NCBI GenBank assembly: GCA_021796275.1
Contig: JAJYOI010000033.1
Location: 1 to 34,980 of the forward strand
DNA: 34,980 nt
Reading direction: 5' to 3'
From: Bacteroidota bacterium
Lineage (GTDB): Bacteria > Bacteroidota > Ignavibacteria > UBA10030 > UBA8401
Of the stretch, positions 34,827 through 34,980 are shown piece after piece. How positions within the stretch are numbered: the first letter of the stretch is position 1; every line of letters starts with the position of its first letter. The translations under genes and the position numbers were made by a program. The notes under the pieces were generated by a model. That model worked only from the letters and a program-made list of their open reading frames with translations, was not told the origin of the DNA and did not search any database.

Positions 34827-34863
34827 TAAAAAATCCGTTTTGATGTCATTACCATCAGAACGG
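34827..34863 (-). terminator. Minus-strand intrinsic-terminator-like hairpin (possibly bidirectional)
   Basis: CCGTTTTGATG-tcattac-CATCAGAACGG, 11-bp stem with one wobble; A-run on the left = T-run after the stem on the minus strand. Confidence 0.5.
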
Positions 34864-34911
34864 GCAACAATGCAAAAAGTTCGCTTTCTGTTCCTCTCAA
34901 AAATTTTTCCC

Positions 34912-34940
34912 TTGACACCGCTTCAATGAGAATGTATATT
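34912..34940 (+). promoter_or_regulatory. Near-consensus sigma70 promoter for a gene beyond the window
   Basis: TTGACA-N17-TATATT. Confidence 0.65.
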
Positions 34941-34980
34941 GTAAATGTAGAACGTGTTCTTTGTATAAACGATAATGGTG

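Overview
Chromosomal-type window, probably from a Bacteroidota/Chlorobiota-lineage (Ignavibacteria-like) bacterium; this lineage is an inference from gene content. Housekeeping and envelope genes: rimO (truncated at the window edge), a GWxTD protein, an Omp85/BamA-like protein, a UbiA-family prenyltransferase, rnhB, a degenerate class III cyclase-like protein, a YraN-family protein, cstA, a ClC channel and carB. These are followed by an MNT/HEPT pair and a minus-strand accessory stretch (about 14.1-22.9 kb) of DUF1697 (frameshifted), YdeI/OmdA-like, and several secreted, beta-barrel or lipoprotein genes. A plus-strand trans-envelope cluster follows (1022-aa TPR protein, plug-less TonB-receptor-like barrel, SPOR protein, ExbB, ExbD, TonB), then a polyprenyl glycosylphosphotransferase and two tandem lipoprotein-like paralogs. 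The most unusual signal is a degenerate array with a strict 21-bp period (about 18790-19185). It lies directly upstream of a small uncharacterised protein gene and is bracketed by a perfect 14-bp direct repeat. Other findings: a nested-palindrome element with terminal inverted repeats at 16178-16331, several dispersed palindromic repeats (two inside coding sequence), a hairpin in the carB leader, a tail-anchored pseudo-cyclase, and three apparent single-base deletions at homopolymers. All calls come from reading sequence and the supplied ORF track; no database search was run.
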